Below the pieces are notes generated by a model, which saw nothing but the letters and a program-made list of their open reading frames with translations, ran no database searches and was not told the origin of the DNA. The position numbers were made by a program, and so were the translations under genes. Shown here one piece after another: positions 1 through 8,008 of a stretch of 64,000 nucleotides of DNA. Positions within the stretch are counted from its first letter, which is position 1; the number at the start of each line of letters is the position of its first letter. The DNA comes from Prado023 sp963706875 (GTDB taxonomy: Bacteria; Actinomycetota; Actinomycetes; S36-B12; CAIYMF01). The stretch spans positions 558,001 to 622,000 of the forward strand of contig CAVPNW010000016.1 in assembly GCA_963706875.1 (NCBI GenBank), in the 5' to 3' direction.

Positions 1-1390
1 GGACGTCAAGTTCGTCGATGTCCGCTTCTGCGACCTGCCCGGCGTCATGCAGCACTTCAACGTGCCCGCCGAGGGACTCCCGGAGGAGTTCTTCACCGAG
101 GGCCAGATGTTCGACGGATCCTCGATCCGCGGCTTCCAGGCCATCCACGAGTCGGACATGAAGCTCATCCCTGACCTCGGCAGCGCCTACCTCGACCCCT
201 TCCGGGTGGAGAAGACCCTGATCATCAACATGTCGATCCGGGATCCGTTCACCGACGAGCCCTACAGCCGCGACCCGCGCAACATCGCGATGAAGGCCGA
301 GGCGTACCTGCAGTCGACCGGGATCGCCGACACCGCGTTCTTCGCCCCCGAGGCCGAGTTCTACATCTTCGACTCGGTGCGCTTCGAGACCAAGCAGAAC
401 GCCGGCTACTACTTCATCGACTCCGTCGAGGGCAAGTGGAACTCCGGCACGGAGTACGAGGAGGACGGCACCCCCAACCGCGGGTACAAGACCCCCTACA
501 AGGGCGGCTACTTCCCGGTCCCGCCGGTCGACCACTTCGCCGACCTGCGCGACCAGATGAGCCTCATGCTCGCCCAGGTCGGGCTGACCGTCGAGCGCGC
601 CCACCACGAGGTCGGCACCGCCGGCCAGGCGGAGATCAACTACCGCTTCGACTCGCTGGCCAAGGCCGCTGACGACGTCATGAAGTTCAAGTACGTCATC
701 AAGGGCGTGGGCTGGGAGGCAGGCAAGTCCGTGACCTTCATGCCGAAGCCGATCTTCGGCGACAACGGCTCGGGCATGCACGTGCACCAGTCGCTGTGGA
801 AGGACGGCAAGCCGCTGTTCTACGACGAGGCCGGCTACGGCGGCCTGTCGGACGTCGCGCGCTGGTACATCGGCGGCCTGCTCAAGCACGCGCCATCGCT
901 GCTGGCGTTCACGAACCCGACGGTGAACTCCTACCACCGCCTGGTCCCCGGCTACGAGGCTCCGGTCAACCTGGTCTACAGCCAGCGCAACCGTTCGGCA
1001 TGCATCCGCATCCCGATCACCGGCTCGAACCCGAAGGCCAAGCGCATCGAGTTCCGCGTGCCCGACCCGTCGAGCAACCCGTACCTGGCGTTCTCGGCCA
1101 TGCTCATGGCCGGCCTCGACGGGATCAAGAACAAGATCGAGCCGCGTGAGCCGGTCGACAAGGATCTCTACGAACTGCCCCCGGACGAGGCTGCGGACAT
1201 CCCGCAGGTTCCCGGTTCGCTGCCCGAGGTGCTCGACGCGCTCGAGGCCGACCACGCGTACCTCACCGAGGGTGGCGTGTTCACCGACGATCTGATCGAG
1301 ACCTGGATCGCCTACAAGCGGGCCAACGAGGTGGATCCGATCCGCCTGCGCCCGCACCCGCACGAGTTCGAGCTGTACTACGACATCTGA
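1..1390 (+). CDS. glnA: Glutamine synthetase type I, 5'-truncated by window edge
   Basis: Makes glutamine from glutamate, ammonia and ATP in the cytoplasm. The reading frame is open from base 2, so the true start lies outside the window and about a dozen residues are missing; 462 residues are present against roughly 470 for the family. Visible landmarks are the EAEFYIFD and HHEVGTAGQAE metal/substrate segments, SGMHVHQS, the NPTVNSYHRLVPGYEAP loop and NRSACIRIP. The KDLYELPPDE segment (Tyr codon 1169-1171) is the adenylylation site of the GSI-beta class, the target of the GlnE enzyme encoded at 29.5-32.5 kb. The gene ends ELYYDI-stop and is followed by a strong hairpin. Its last 20 bases and downstream sequence recur in degenerate form at 5.79-5.92 kb. 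Confidence 0.97.
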   Translation, partial: DVKFVDVRFCDLPGVMQHFNVPAEGLPEEFFTEGQMFDGSSIRGFQAIHESDMKLIPDLGSAYLDPFRVEKTLIINMSIRDPFTDEPYSRDPRNIAMKAEAYLQSTGIADTAFFAPEAEFYIFDSVRFETKQNAGYYFIDSVEGKWNSGTEYEEDGTPNRGYKTPYKGGYFPVPPVDHFADLRDQMSLMLAQVGLTVERAHHEVGTAGQAEINYRFDSLAKAADDVMKFKYVIKGVGWEAGKSVTFMPKPIFGDNGSGMHVHQSLWKDGKPLFYDEAGYGGLSDVARWYIGGLLKHAPSLLAFTNPTVNSYHRLVPGYEAPVNLVYSQRNRSACIRIPITGSNPKAKRIEFRVPDPSSNPYLAFSAMLMAGLDGIKNKIEPREPVDKDLYELPPDEAADIPQVPGSLPEVLDALEADHAYLTEGGVFTDDLIETWIAYKRANEVDPIRLRPHPHEFELYYDI

Positions 1391-1419
1391 TCGGCAATGT
1401 GGCGCTGACCTGCGACGAT
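1376..1419 (+). repeat. Direct repeat, proximal copy (glnA 3' end)
   Basis: Contains the 14-mer TACTACGACATCTG (1376-1389, end of glnA) and the 15-mer CTGACCTGCGACGAT (1405-1419). Both recur in the same order at 5789-5829. Candidate attachment-site half (attL-like); see the finding on the glnA-associated block. Confidence 0.7.
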
Positions 1420-1479
1420 GCCTGCACGAGTTCCGGCGTAGTCCAAGGGTAGTCCGAAACGCTTCAAGATCAGGCCCAC

Positions 1480-1517
1480 GTTGGGGGCCCCATCCACACA
1501 TGGATGGGGCCCCCAAC
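1480..1517 (+). terminator. Perfect 17-bp hairpin downstream of glnA
   Basis: Left arm 1480-1496, loop CACA, right arm 1501-1517, fully complementary and very GC-rich. There is no U-tract, as is common for actinobacterial intrinsic terminators. A near-identical hairpin with a 19-bp stem closes the accessory block at 5877-5919. Confidence 0.8.
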
Positions 1518-2080
1518 TGCGTCCAGCGAAGCAGCCGGGTGCCCGCCCCGACGCATCTACGCCACCCACCTCCGGACCGTCGCTACGGCCGCTACACCAC
1601 CCACTGCGACGTCCAAGTTCGCGCTCAGCGCCGCGCGACCACAGTTCCTGCTCATGCCGAGCAGCCACAGCAGCACGGCGGCATTCGCGAGCGCCGCCAA
1701 CGCGGGTGACAGCTCCCGCCAGGATCCCAATGAGGAGTGGCCCATTCAAGACGGCGCCGGAGGCTAGATCGACCTCTCGCTGCCAGGAATCCGGCGCCGT
1801 TTCGTAGTCCGGATACCCCATCGCCACTGCCTGCCTTTCGGTCACCACATACCAGTGCTGAGGGGACCGGCTGGGCGACCCGATCGATCTGGAGCTCGCC
1901 AGCGGGATGATGAAACCGGGTCGGATCATGGGTCTGGCCTGTGGGAGGCTGGACAGATGCTGTCAGGTCCCTCGCCCGGTTCCCCCGGAGCGAGAAGCCC
2001 CCGCTGGGTCGCCCTGGAGCGGCTGGCGGAGACCTCCTGCCCGCCCTGCAGATGACCAGCACATCAGTGAGGTGAGTTCC
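1518..2080. other. Non-coding stretch with possible decayed membrane-gene remnant
   Basis: No convincing intact gene. On the minus strand, frames between about 1850 and 1560 give short protein-like pieces that change frame, including hydrophobic runs such as LANAAVLLWLLGM and LNGPLLIGILAGAV. This could be the ruin of a small membrane protein gene, but composition alone could produce it. The region is the left end of the block between the two glnA 3'-end copies. Confidence 0.3.
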
Positions 2081-3040
2081 ATGGCAACCGTTCCCACCAT
2101 GAAGGCCGTCGTGAGCGACCGGTACGGCCCGCCCGAGGTGCTGCGTGTCTGCCAGGTGCCCACGCCGTCGCCGAAGCCGGACGAGGTGCGTGTTCGGGTC
2201 ATCGCCAGCGCAGTGACCGCCAGCGACATCTTCATCCGCTCGGCACACGTGAGCGCCAGGTTGCAGGTCCCGTTCCGGCTCATGATGGGCGTGACCAAAC
2301 CGCGACACCCGATCCTCGGCTTCGTGTTCTCCGGTGTGATCGACCAGACGGGTGCGCGGACCAGCAGGTTCACGCCGGGTGATTTGGTGTACGGCGGTAC
2401 CGGCTTCCGGCTCGGTGCCTACGCCGAGTACCGGTGCATGATCGACACCGACTCACGCACCCATGGCACCTTGGCGCTCAAGCCCACCAACCTCACCCAC
2501 GAGCAGGCGACCGCCGCCGCCTACGGCGGCCTGCTCGCACTCCAGTACGTCGACAAGGGCGCAATCCAACCCGGACAAGAGGTCCTCATCTACGGCGCGT
2601 CCGGAACCTCCGGAACGCTGGCCATCCAGTACGCCAAGTCGTTGGGAGCACACGTCACCGCCGTCTGCAGCACGAAGAACATCGACCTCGTCAGATCCCT
2701 CGGCGCCGACCAGGTCCTGGACTACACCCGCGTCGACACCCCGCCCCAGGGTGCGAGCTACGCATTCGTCCTGGACTCCGTCGGCGGACTGAAGTCATCG
2801 CCACTCAAGCAGGCCTGCAAGAAGGCCCTGGCCCCCGACGGCAGGTACGTCTCCATCGACGACGGCAACCTGGAACTGAGCTCCCGACGCCTGGAGCAAC
2901 TCACGGCCCTCGTCGAAGCCGGCACCCTCACCCCGATCGTCGGGGCAACCTACCCAATGGACCGGATCGTCGACGCCCACCGATTCGTCGAAGCCGGTCA
3001 CAAGCGAGGCGGAGTCGCGGTCACGATCCAGCAGCCCTAG
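2081..3040 (+). CDS. MDR-family NAD(P)-dependent oxidoreductase (zinc-free quinone oxidoreductase-like)
   Basis: 319 residues. The N-terminal half is the GroES-like substrate domain of medium-chain dehydrogenases (MKAVVSDRYGPPEVL). The middle has the Rossmann nucleotide-binding motif YGASGTSGTLAIQYAKSLGA followed by VRSLGADQVLDYT, typical of NADPH:quinone reductase and related enzymes. Structural zinc cysteines are not seen, so a zinc-independent reductase is likely; the substrate cannot be told. The ATG at 2081 is chosen because GAGGTGAG lies just upstream and the family N-terminus begins a few residues later; ATG 2099 is an alternative. The open frame extends further upstream, but without family resemblance. 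Lies in the block between the two glnA 3'-end repeats and appears transcribed alone. Confidence 0.85.
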   Translation: MATVPTMKAVVSDRYGPPEVLRVCQVPTPSPKPDEVRVRVIASAVTASDIFIRSAHVSARLQVPFRLMMGVTKPRHPILGFVFSGVIDQTGARTSRFTPGDLVYGGTGFRLGAYAEYRCMIDTDSRTHGTLALKPTNLTHEQATAAAYGGLLALQYVDKGAIQPGQEVLIYGASGTSGTLAIQYAKSLGAHVTAVCSTKNIDLVRSLGADQVLDYTRVDTPPQGASYAFVLDSVGGLKSSPLKQACKKALAPDGRYVSIDDGNLELSSRRLEQLTALVEAGTLTPIVGATYPMDRIVDAHRFVEAGHKRGGVAVTIQQP

Positions 3041-3127
3041 GCCCACGTCCGTACGGTGGGGAGCCCGGTGCAGCGCCCGTTTCGCGGCGGGACCGCACCC
3101 CGTAGAGCGGCTCGGTATCAGGTTTCC

Positions 3128-3157
3128 TTGACATCGGTGTCGAGTTAGGTTTACGTT
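3128..3157 (+). promoter_or_regulatory. Sigma-70-type promoter for the XRE gene, leaderless geometry
   Basis: TTGACA at 3128-3133, 18-base spacer, TACGTT at 3152-3157. Six bases separate the -10 element from the ATG at 3164, so transcription would start at or next to the start codon. Confidence 0.55.
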
Positions 3158-3163
3158 CTGGGT

Positions 3164-3409
3164 ATGGGTCGACTCTCGGGTCGGGGGCGGGTGAACCGGT
3201 TGCGCGAACTGCGCACCGAGCGCACCCGGCTGACCCAGGCCCAGTTGGCTGACCTGGTCGGGGTCACCCGGCAGACCATCAACGCGATCGAGGGCGGGGA
3301 TTACGCCCCGTCGGTCTATCTCGCCCTGGATCTGGCCCGGGTGCTGGCCTGCACCGTCGAGGACCTGTTCCCCGGAACCCAGGAGGCCTCCCGTGGCATC
3401 CATGCTTGA
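3164..3409 (+). CDS. Small XRE-family transcriptional regulator
   Basis: 81 residues, almost entirely one Cro/C1 helix-turn-helix domain: QAQLADLVGVTRQTINAIE is the HTH core, followed by the usual YAPSVYLALDLARVLACTVEDLF helices. Proteins of this short type are commonly encoded directly before a small multi-spanning membrane protein, as here: the next gene overlaps by 17 bases. The ATG at 3164 sits at the predicted transcription start; an internal GTG at 3191 (NRLRELR) with a G-rich stretch before it is a real alternative and matches the usual N-terminus of the family. Target genes unknown; autoregulation of the pair is plausible. Confidence 0.85.
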   Translation: MGRLSGRGRVNRLRELRTERTRLTQAQLADLVGVTRQTINAIEGGDYAPSVYLALDLARVLACTVEDLFPGTQEASRGIHA

Positions 3410-3863
3410 TCGGGCGATCGCCGCGATCGCCGACTTCAACAACCCCTTCTACGCCGAGGAACGTCAACGGGACGTGGCCAATGAGGCTTCCGCGTTCGGC
3501 TTCGGGGTGCTCGTGTGGACGCTGCTGTTCGGTGCCGGGGCCACGTGCTGGTTCTTCCCGGAGCACTACATGGCCGCCGGGGTGTTGGCGGTCTGGGTGT
3601 TCCTGGTCGCTGGACTCACCTCGTTGTACGCCCGGCGCCTCGGTGTCACCTTCGTGGCCCGTGACCGCAACGCCGGCTACCTGCGTCGACTCGCGTACGG
3701 GCTGGTCGGCGCCTGGGTGGGCGCCGGCTGGGTGCGCGCGCGGTTCGGGGTCCCCCTGGGTGACGACCTCGGAATCCTGGCGTTCTTCGTGGTGGTCTTC
3801 GCGCTGATGCTGGCCGCGGGGATGGCAGTGAACGGACAGCTCCGGCGACCGCCCCACCTCTAG
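3393..3863 (+). CDS. Four-span membrane protein paired with XRE regulator
   Basis: 156 residues with about four hydrophobic segments: FGFGVLVWTLLFGAGA, GVLAVWVFLVAGL, GLVGAWVGAGWV and ILAFFVVVFALMLAAGMAV. The GTG at 3393 is preceded by AGGAGG (3381-3386) at good spacing; ATG 3402 is too far from it. Gene order and overlap with a small HTH protein match a common bacterial pair in which the membrane partner is an uncharacterised domain protein. Function unknown; a role in controlling the regulator or in the cell envelope is only inference. Confidence 0.75.
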   Translation: MASMLDRAIAAIADFNNPFYAEERQRDVANEASAFGFGVLVWTLLFGAGATCWFFPEHYMAAGVLAVWVFLVAGLTSLYARRLGVTFVARDRNAGYLRRLAYGLVGAWVGAGWVRARFGVPLGDDLGILAFFVVVFALMLAAGMAVNGQLRRPPHL

Positions 3864-3940
3864 ACCCGAGGTCCCGCCCCGGCCCTTCCGCGGTCGGCGA
3901 CGGTAGGCCCGTGCGGTCTTGGAGATTCCCTCGGACGTGT

Positions 3941-3967
3941 TGTCGATTCGCGGTGTCCCGGGGCGTC
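3941..3967 (+). promoter_or_regulatory. ECF42-type promoter (TGTCGA / CGTC)
   Basis: TGTCGA at 3941-3946, 17-base spacer, CGTC at 3964-3967. This agrees with the -35 TGTCGA and -10 CG(A/T)C elements reported for group ECF42 sigma factors, and it lies directly upstream of a DGPF-ECF42 gene pair, so autoregulation is likely. Confidence 0.65.
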
Positions 3968-3971
3968 ATGC

Positions 3972-4000
3972 TGGTAGTCGGCGATGGCCGCCGACTACCA
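3972..4000 (+). promoter_or_regulatory. Perfect 12-bp hairpin in the 5' UTR of the DGPF-ECF42 transcript
   Basis: Arms 3972-3983 and 3989-4000 are exact reverse complements around a five-base loop (ATGGC). The stem begins within a few bases of the predicted start of transcription and ends 18 bases before the start codon, leaving the ribosome site free. It may be a stabilising 5' structure, or the DNA palindrome may be an operator. Confidence 0.6.
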
Positions 4001-4017
4001 CACGTAAGGGGATGGCG

Positions 4018-4371
4018 ATGAAGTACTTCGTTCTGCTTGCCGGGTACGGGGAGATGCCCGCGTGGGAGGACCTGACCGCGGAGGAGCAGTCGGCGGGCAT
4101 GGCCCAGCACGGTGCGTTCGATGAGGCCTGCTCGGCCCGGCCTGGGGTGGAGTTGCTGGGTGGGGAGGCGCTGGGTGACGCCTCGATGGCGACGACCATG
4201 CGGACTCGCGGCGGGCAGACGACAGTGACCGATGGTCCGTTCGCTGAGGCGGCCGAGCACATCGGCGGGTACTACGTCCTCGACGCCCCGGACCTGGACA
4301 CTGTGATCGAGCTCTGCAAGGTCCTGCCGGACTACGACATCGAGATCCGACCCGTCCTTGACCAGCCCTGA
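4018..4371 (+). CDS. YCII-related / DGPF-domain protein
   Basis: 117 residues. Starts MKYFVLLAGYGE and contains TDGPFAEAAEHIGGYYVLDA, the DGPF signature of YCII-like proteins, which form small ferredoxin-like dimers of unknown biochemical function. The ATG at 4018 is six bases after AAGGGG; the in-frame ATG at 4012 lies on top of that site. The stop codon lies inside the next gene, an ECF42 sigma factor, with 14 bases of overlap. Linkage of DGPF genes with ECF42 genes is a known hallmark of that sigma factor group, and DGPF genes are its usual regulon members. Confidence 0.88.
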   Translation: MKYFVLLAGYGEMPAWEDLTAEEQSAGMAQHGAFDEACSARPGVELLGGEALGDASMATTMRTRGGQTTVTDGPFAEAAEHIGGYYVLDAPDLDTVIELCKVLPDYDIEIRPVLDQP

Positions 4372-5596
4372 CCAGGCCCTCGAGCAGGTCTACCGCGACG
4401 AGTGGGCCCGGCTGCTGGCCACACTGCTTGCACGGACTCGTCGCCTCGACCTGGTCGAGGACGCCCTGGGAGAGGCGTTCGTTCGGGCGGCCGAGCGTTG
4501 GCCGCGTGACGGGGTGCCCGACAACCCTGCCGGTTGGCTCTACACCACCGCCTACCGGCGGGTCGTCGGGGCCCTGCGGGCCGAGGCCGTCGCTGCGCGC
4601 AAGGCCCCATTGCTCGCCGTTCGGCCCGACTGGCAGCCACCCGATGAGCACTCCGACGGGCTGGGCGACGAGCAGCTGCACCTGATCTTGCTGTGCTGCC
4701 ATCCGGCGCTGCCCCGAGAGTCGCGGTCTGCGCTGGCGCTGCGCCTGGTCATGGGCACCCCCACAGACCAGATCGCTCGGCTGTTCCTCGTGCCGACTGC
4801 GACGGTGGCGGCTCGCCTCACCCGGGCCAAACGCAAGGTCGTGCTCGCCGGCATCCCGCTCGGCGCGCCACCCGAGGCCGAGCTGCGCTCACGGATCGAC
4901 GAGGTCTGCCGCACGATCTACCTGGCCTTCACCGCTGGGTACAGCCCGGGCGCTGGACCCGAGCTGCTGCGCGCGGACGTCGCCGCAGACGCCGTGCGGC
5001 TGGCCCGCGTGCTGCACGACCTCGTGCCCGGCGCGCCACAGGCGCGAGCGCTGCTGGCGCTGCTGCTGCTCCAGCACTCGCGCCGCGACGCCCGCCAGCG
5101 GCACGGCCGTCTGGTGACCCTCGCCGACCAGGACCGCTCACTGTGGCGCGACGACGAGATAGCGGCCGGGCTGGTCCTCGTCGCCGACCTCCAGCCCGAC
5201 CATGGCTACGCCGAGGAGCTCCGCGTGCAGGCACTGATCGCTGCCGAGCACGCCCGGGCCGCCACCGCGGAGGTGACCGACTGGACCGCGATCGCCGAGC
5301 ACTACGCCGCCCTCGAGGCCCTGTCCGGATCGCCTGCGGTGCGGCTCAACCGTGCGGTCGCCGTCGGTGAAGCCCACAGCCCACAGGCCGGACTCACGCT
5401 TCTGTCGGGGCTCGACGACGCCATGCCCGGCAACCATCGCGTCGCCGCCGTCCGGGCCGTACTCGCCCGACGAGCAGGCGACATCCAGCTCTCCCGGCGC
5501 AGCTACCTGACCGCGATCGAGCTCTGCGACAACGACGTTGAGTCGGCCCACCTGCAGCACCAACTCGACACCCTGCCCACCCCACCCCGGACATGA
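4358..5596 (+). CDS. ECF42-group RNA polymerase sigma factor with C-terminal extension
   Basis: 412 residues. Sigma region 2 spans roughly residues 5-80 (LARTRRLDLVEDALGEAFVRAAERW, DNPAGWLYTTAYRR). Region 4 is at about 115-165 (SALALRLVMGTPTDQIARLFLVPTATVAARLTRAKRKV). The remaining 240 residues are the helical, TPR-like extension that in ECF42 factors replaces a separate anti-sigma factor and is needed for activity. The start is TTG 4358, giving MTSPDQALEQVYRDEW, overlapping the DGPF gene by 14 bases; translational coupling is likely. Neighbouring promoter elements suggest it controls its own operon. Confidence 0.9.
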   Translation: MTSPDQALEQVYRDEWARLLATLLARTRRLDLVEDALGEAFVRAAERWPRDGVPDNPAGWLYTTAYRRVVGALRAEAVAARKAPLLAVRPDWQPPDEHSDGLGDEQLHLILLCCHPALPRESRSALALRLVMGTPTDQIARLFLVPTATVAARLTRAKRKVVLAGIPLGAPPEAELRSRIDEVCRTIYLAFTAGYSPGAGPELLRADVAADAVRLARVLHDLVPGAPQARALLALLLLQHSRRDARQRHGRLVTLADQDRSLWRDDEIAAGLVLVADLQPDHGYAEELRVQALIAAEHARAATAEVTDWTAIAEHYAALEALSGSPAVRLNRAVAVGEAHSPQAGLTLLSGLDDAMPGNHRVAAVRAVLARRAGDIQLSRRSYLTAIELCDNDVESAHLQHQLDTLPTPPRT

Positions 5597-5634
5597 TCCG
5601 AGACATCGTCGCAACCAGTTGGCGACCTCGGATC
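5595..5634 (+). terminator. Hairpin after the ECF42 gene
   Basis: GATCCGAG (5595-5602) pairs with CTCGGATC (5627-5634), and an inner GTCGC/GCGAC stem adds stability. It starts within the stop codon of the sigma factor gene. No U-tract. Confidence 0.45.
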
Positions 5635-5788
5635 GGCGAGGTGACTCCAACCCAACCGACCGACCTGCCGCCGACGCGCGGGACCGCCCGTCGCCCGCCA
5701 ACGTCTGGGACCAGCGTCGTCGCAGGTCAGCCAACGTTTCCAGCACCAGCCGCATCCAGTCGTTCATGCGGTCGATGCCCGAGCTGTG

Positions 5789-5829
5789 TACTACGACATC
5801 TGTCCAATGAGCGTCTGACCTGCGACGAT
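5789..5829 (+). repeat. Direct repeat, distal copy of the glnA 3' end
   Basis: TACTACGACATCTG (5789-5802) and CTGACCTGCGACGAT (5815-5829) match the glnA 3' end copy exactly and in order; CAATG is also kept between them. Upstream of 5780 there is no glnA homology, so only the extreme 3' end was duplicated. Candidate attR-like boundary of the accessory block. Confidence 0.7.
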
Positions 5830-5876
5830 ACCCAACGCAGGGCTCAGTAGTCCAGACAACCGGAACTCAGCACCTC

Positions 5877-5919
5877 GCGTTGGGGGCTCCATCCAGTCGG
5901 TGGATGGAGCCCCCAACGC
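5877..5919 (+). terminator. Perfect 19-bp hairpin, second copy of the glnA terminator
   Basis: Arms 5877-5895 and 5901-5919 with loop GTCGG. The core arm sequence GTTGGGGGCNCCATCCA is the same as in the glnA terminator except for one transition in each arm that keeps the pairing (a compensated change). Confidence 0.75.
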
Positions 5920-6211
5920 ATGTCTCTGAAATGGTCGCCCGACGTGCCACCTTCCAGTAGGACGCGGCCGCTCACTTGGGAGCTTCAGTCGTTCTTCGGT
6001 CGGGGCAGATCGAGCTGCCCGCAGCTGCTCACCCGGGCCGCCCAGATGGCGCTGTGGTCTCGGTGGCCCCGACCCAGTCCGCGGGGCAGCGGCGCTACTC
6101 GTTGACGATCATCGCCCCCACGCAGTCGGAGTCTGCGTCTATGCGCCGCGGAAGACCCACGTGGCACAGAGCAGAACGGGGGCAACTGTCGCGCATCGGG
6201 TAGCGGGAGCC
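5920..6211. other. Intergenic, nothing recognised
   Basis: About 290 bases between the distal glnA-like terminator and the converging ABC gene. Short open frames exist in both directions, but none shows family-like sequence or a ribosome site. Confidence 0.5.
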
Positions 6212-8008
6212 TCAGCGTGCCCCGCGCCGGTACTTCCTCACTGCGATGGCCATGGACACCAGCAGGATCACGACCGACCAGAGTGCTGACTGCCAGGGCA
6301 GCTCCCCGGCGGGGAGCCCGTTCGTCAGCGCGCGCACGGCGTCGATGGTGATCGTGACCGGTTGCACCCGAGCGATCGGCTGCAGCCACTGCGGGAAGCT
6401 GTCTACCGGGACGAAGGCCGAGCTGGCGAACAGCAGGAGGAACAGGACGAGGGTGCCGGCGGCGTACGACGCTTCAGGGCTGCGCAGGGAGCTGCCGATG
6501 GCCGCGTACATCCACGTCAGCGCGTAGCCGAGCAGCACGAGGAGGGCGAGGGCGAGCACCACCTGCGCCAGGGTGCCCCGGAACTCGAAGCCGAGCGGCA
6601 CGCTCAGCGCGACGATCGCCGCGAGCGACACCAGGTTCACGACCTGGTCGGCCGTCGTGCGTGCCGCCAGCACCGCCAAGCGGGCGATCGGCAGCGTCCG
6701 GAAGCGGTCGACGATCCCGCTCTGCAGGTCCTGCGCGAGGCTGATCGCGGTGCCGCCGCTGGCGATGATCACCGCGGCGGTGAACAGCCCCGGCAGCAGG
6801 TACTGCACGTAGACGCCCCCGGGCACGGCGATCGCGCCGCCGAGCAGGTAGCGGAAGCCCAGCAGCAGCAGGATCGGCTGTCCCACAGTGAGCGCAAGCG
6901 TCTGCGGATCGCGGCCGAGCCGCCGCCAGTTGCGCGTCGTGAGCGCTCGTATCTCGCTCATCGTCCGTCGCAGCGGGTGCCGCTGCGCGGGCAGCCTCGA
7001 CGCCCCTTCCTCCCCCGAGTGGCTGACCAGAGCTGACGTTGCGCGCGCGGCGAGCCCTACCCCGGACGGCTGCGCCGCGTCCGGCCCCGTGAACGCCAGG
7101 AACACCTCGTCGAGGGTGGGCCGACGTGCCCCCAGCTCGACGACGTCGACGTCCTGCTCCCGCAGCCGCGACAGCACCGCGGGCAGGCTGTCGACGCCAT
7201 CCACCGGCAAGGTCAGTCGGCGCTGCACCGGATCGACCTGCGGCGCGCCGTGCCCGAGGGCCGCGAGCACGGCAGCGGCTCGCTCCAGCCCGTTCTCGCC
7301 CACGGTCACGTCGAGCACGGTCGCGCCGACCAGGTCCTTGAGTTGGTCGGGCGTTCCCTCAGCGACCACCCTGCCCGCGTCGAGCAGCGCGATGCGGTCG
7401 GCCAGCTGGTCAGCCTCCTCGAGGTGCTGCGAGGTGAGCAGGACGGTCGTGCCGGTGGCGGCTCGCTCGCGGATCATGTCCCACAGCGCGAGGCGCGTCC
7501 GGGGATCGAGCCCCGTGGTCGGCTCGTCGAGCACGACCACTGGCGTGCCGCCGATGAGTCCCGCGGCGATGTCCAGGCGGCGGCGCGTGCCTCCCGACAG
7601 CGTCCCCGCGCGACGATCGGCAGCCTCGGTCAGCGCCAGCTGCTCCAGCAGATCGCTCACGCGTTGCCGTCGAGTGGCGGCCGGTAGGTGGTACAGCCGA
7701 GCGATCAGGTCGAGGTTCTCAGCTGCGGTGAGGCGGGCATCCACCGCAGCGGACTGGCCCGTGACGCCGATCAAGGTGCGCACCTGCCCAGCAGCCGTGA
7801 CGACGTCTGCGCCGCCGACGCGCGCACGACCCTCGTCCGGCACCGTCAGCGTGGTCAGGATACGCACCAACGTGGTCTTGCCGGCGCCGTTCGCACCCAG
7901 CAGCGCCACGACCGACCCAGCAGGAACCACAAGGTCCACACCGGCCAGAGCAGCGAGCTCCCCGTACCGCTTGACCAGACCCTCGACCTGCACGTCGCCC
8001 GCGGTCAT
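6212..8008 (-). CDS. Fused ABC exporter: DrrA-like ATPase joined to ABC-2 permease
   Basis: 598 residues. Residues 1-310 are an ABC ATPase of the daunorubicin-resistance (DrrA) type: Walker A GANGAGKTT near residue 38, signature LSGGTRRRLDIA, Walker B VVVLDEP, and SQHLEEADQLADRI after it. After a linker rich in Ala/Ser, residues 350-598 form an ABC-2 permease with about six hydrophobic spans, ending in RKYRRGAR. ATPase and permease are usually two adjacent genes, so this is a natural fusion; the protein would work as a homodimer exporting a hydrophobic compound. Start ATG at 8008. No adjoining biosynthetic or regulator gene names the substrate. Confidence 0.92.
   Translation of the reverse strand: MTAGDVQVEGLVKRYGELAALAGVDLVVPAGSVVALLGANGAGKTTLVRILTTLTVPDEGRARVGGADVVTAAGQVRTLIGVTGQSAAVDARLTAAENLDLIARLYHLPAATRRQRVSDLLEQLALTEAADRRAGTLSGGTRRRLDIAAGLIGGTPVVVLDEPTTGLDPRTRLALWDMIRERAATGTTVLLTSQHLEEADQLADRIALLDAGRVVAEGTPDQLKDLVGATVLDVTVGENGLERAAAVLAALGHGAPQVDPVQRRLTLPVDGVDSLPAVLSRLREQDVDVVELGARRPTLDEVFLAFTGPDAAQPSGVGLAARATSALVSHSGEEGASRLPAQRHPLRRTMSEIRALTTRNWRRLGRDPQTLALTVGQPILLLLGFRYLLGGAIAVPGGVYVQYLLPGLFTAAVIIASGGTAISLAQDLQSGIVDRFRTLPIARLAVLAARTTADQVVNLVSLAAIVALSVPLGFEFRGTLAQVVLALALLVLLGYALTWMYAAIGSSLRSPEASYAAGTLVLFLLLFASSAFVPVDSFPQWLQPIARVQPVTITIDAVRALTNGLPAGELPWQSALWSVVILLVSMAIAVRKYRRGAR

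Noticed and set aside
1378..1929. Minus-strand open frame of 183 codons after glnA
   Set aside because: It reads through the glnA terminator and the last bases of glnA and has no ribosome site. Only a short part could be the relic of a gene, listed as low confidence.
1480..5919. The two large hairpins as ends of a transposable element
   Set aside because: They are in direct, not inverted, orientation with respect to each other's context, belong to the glnA 3' flank, and no transposase is present.
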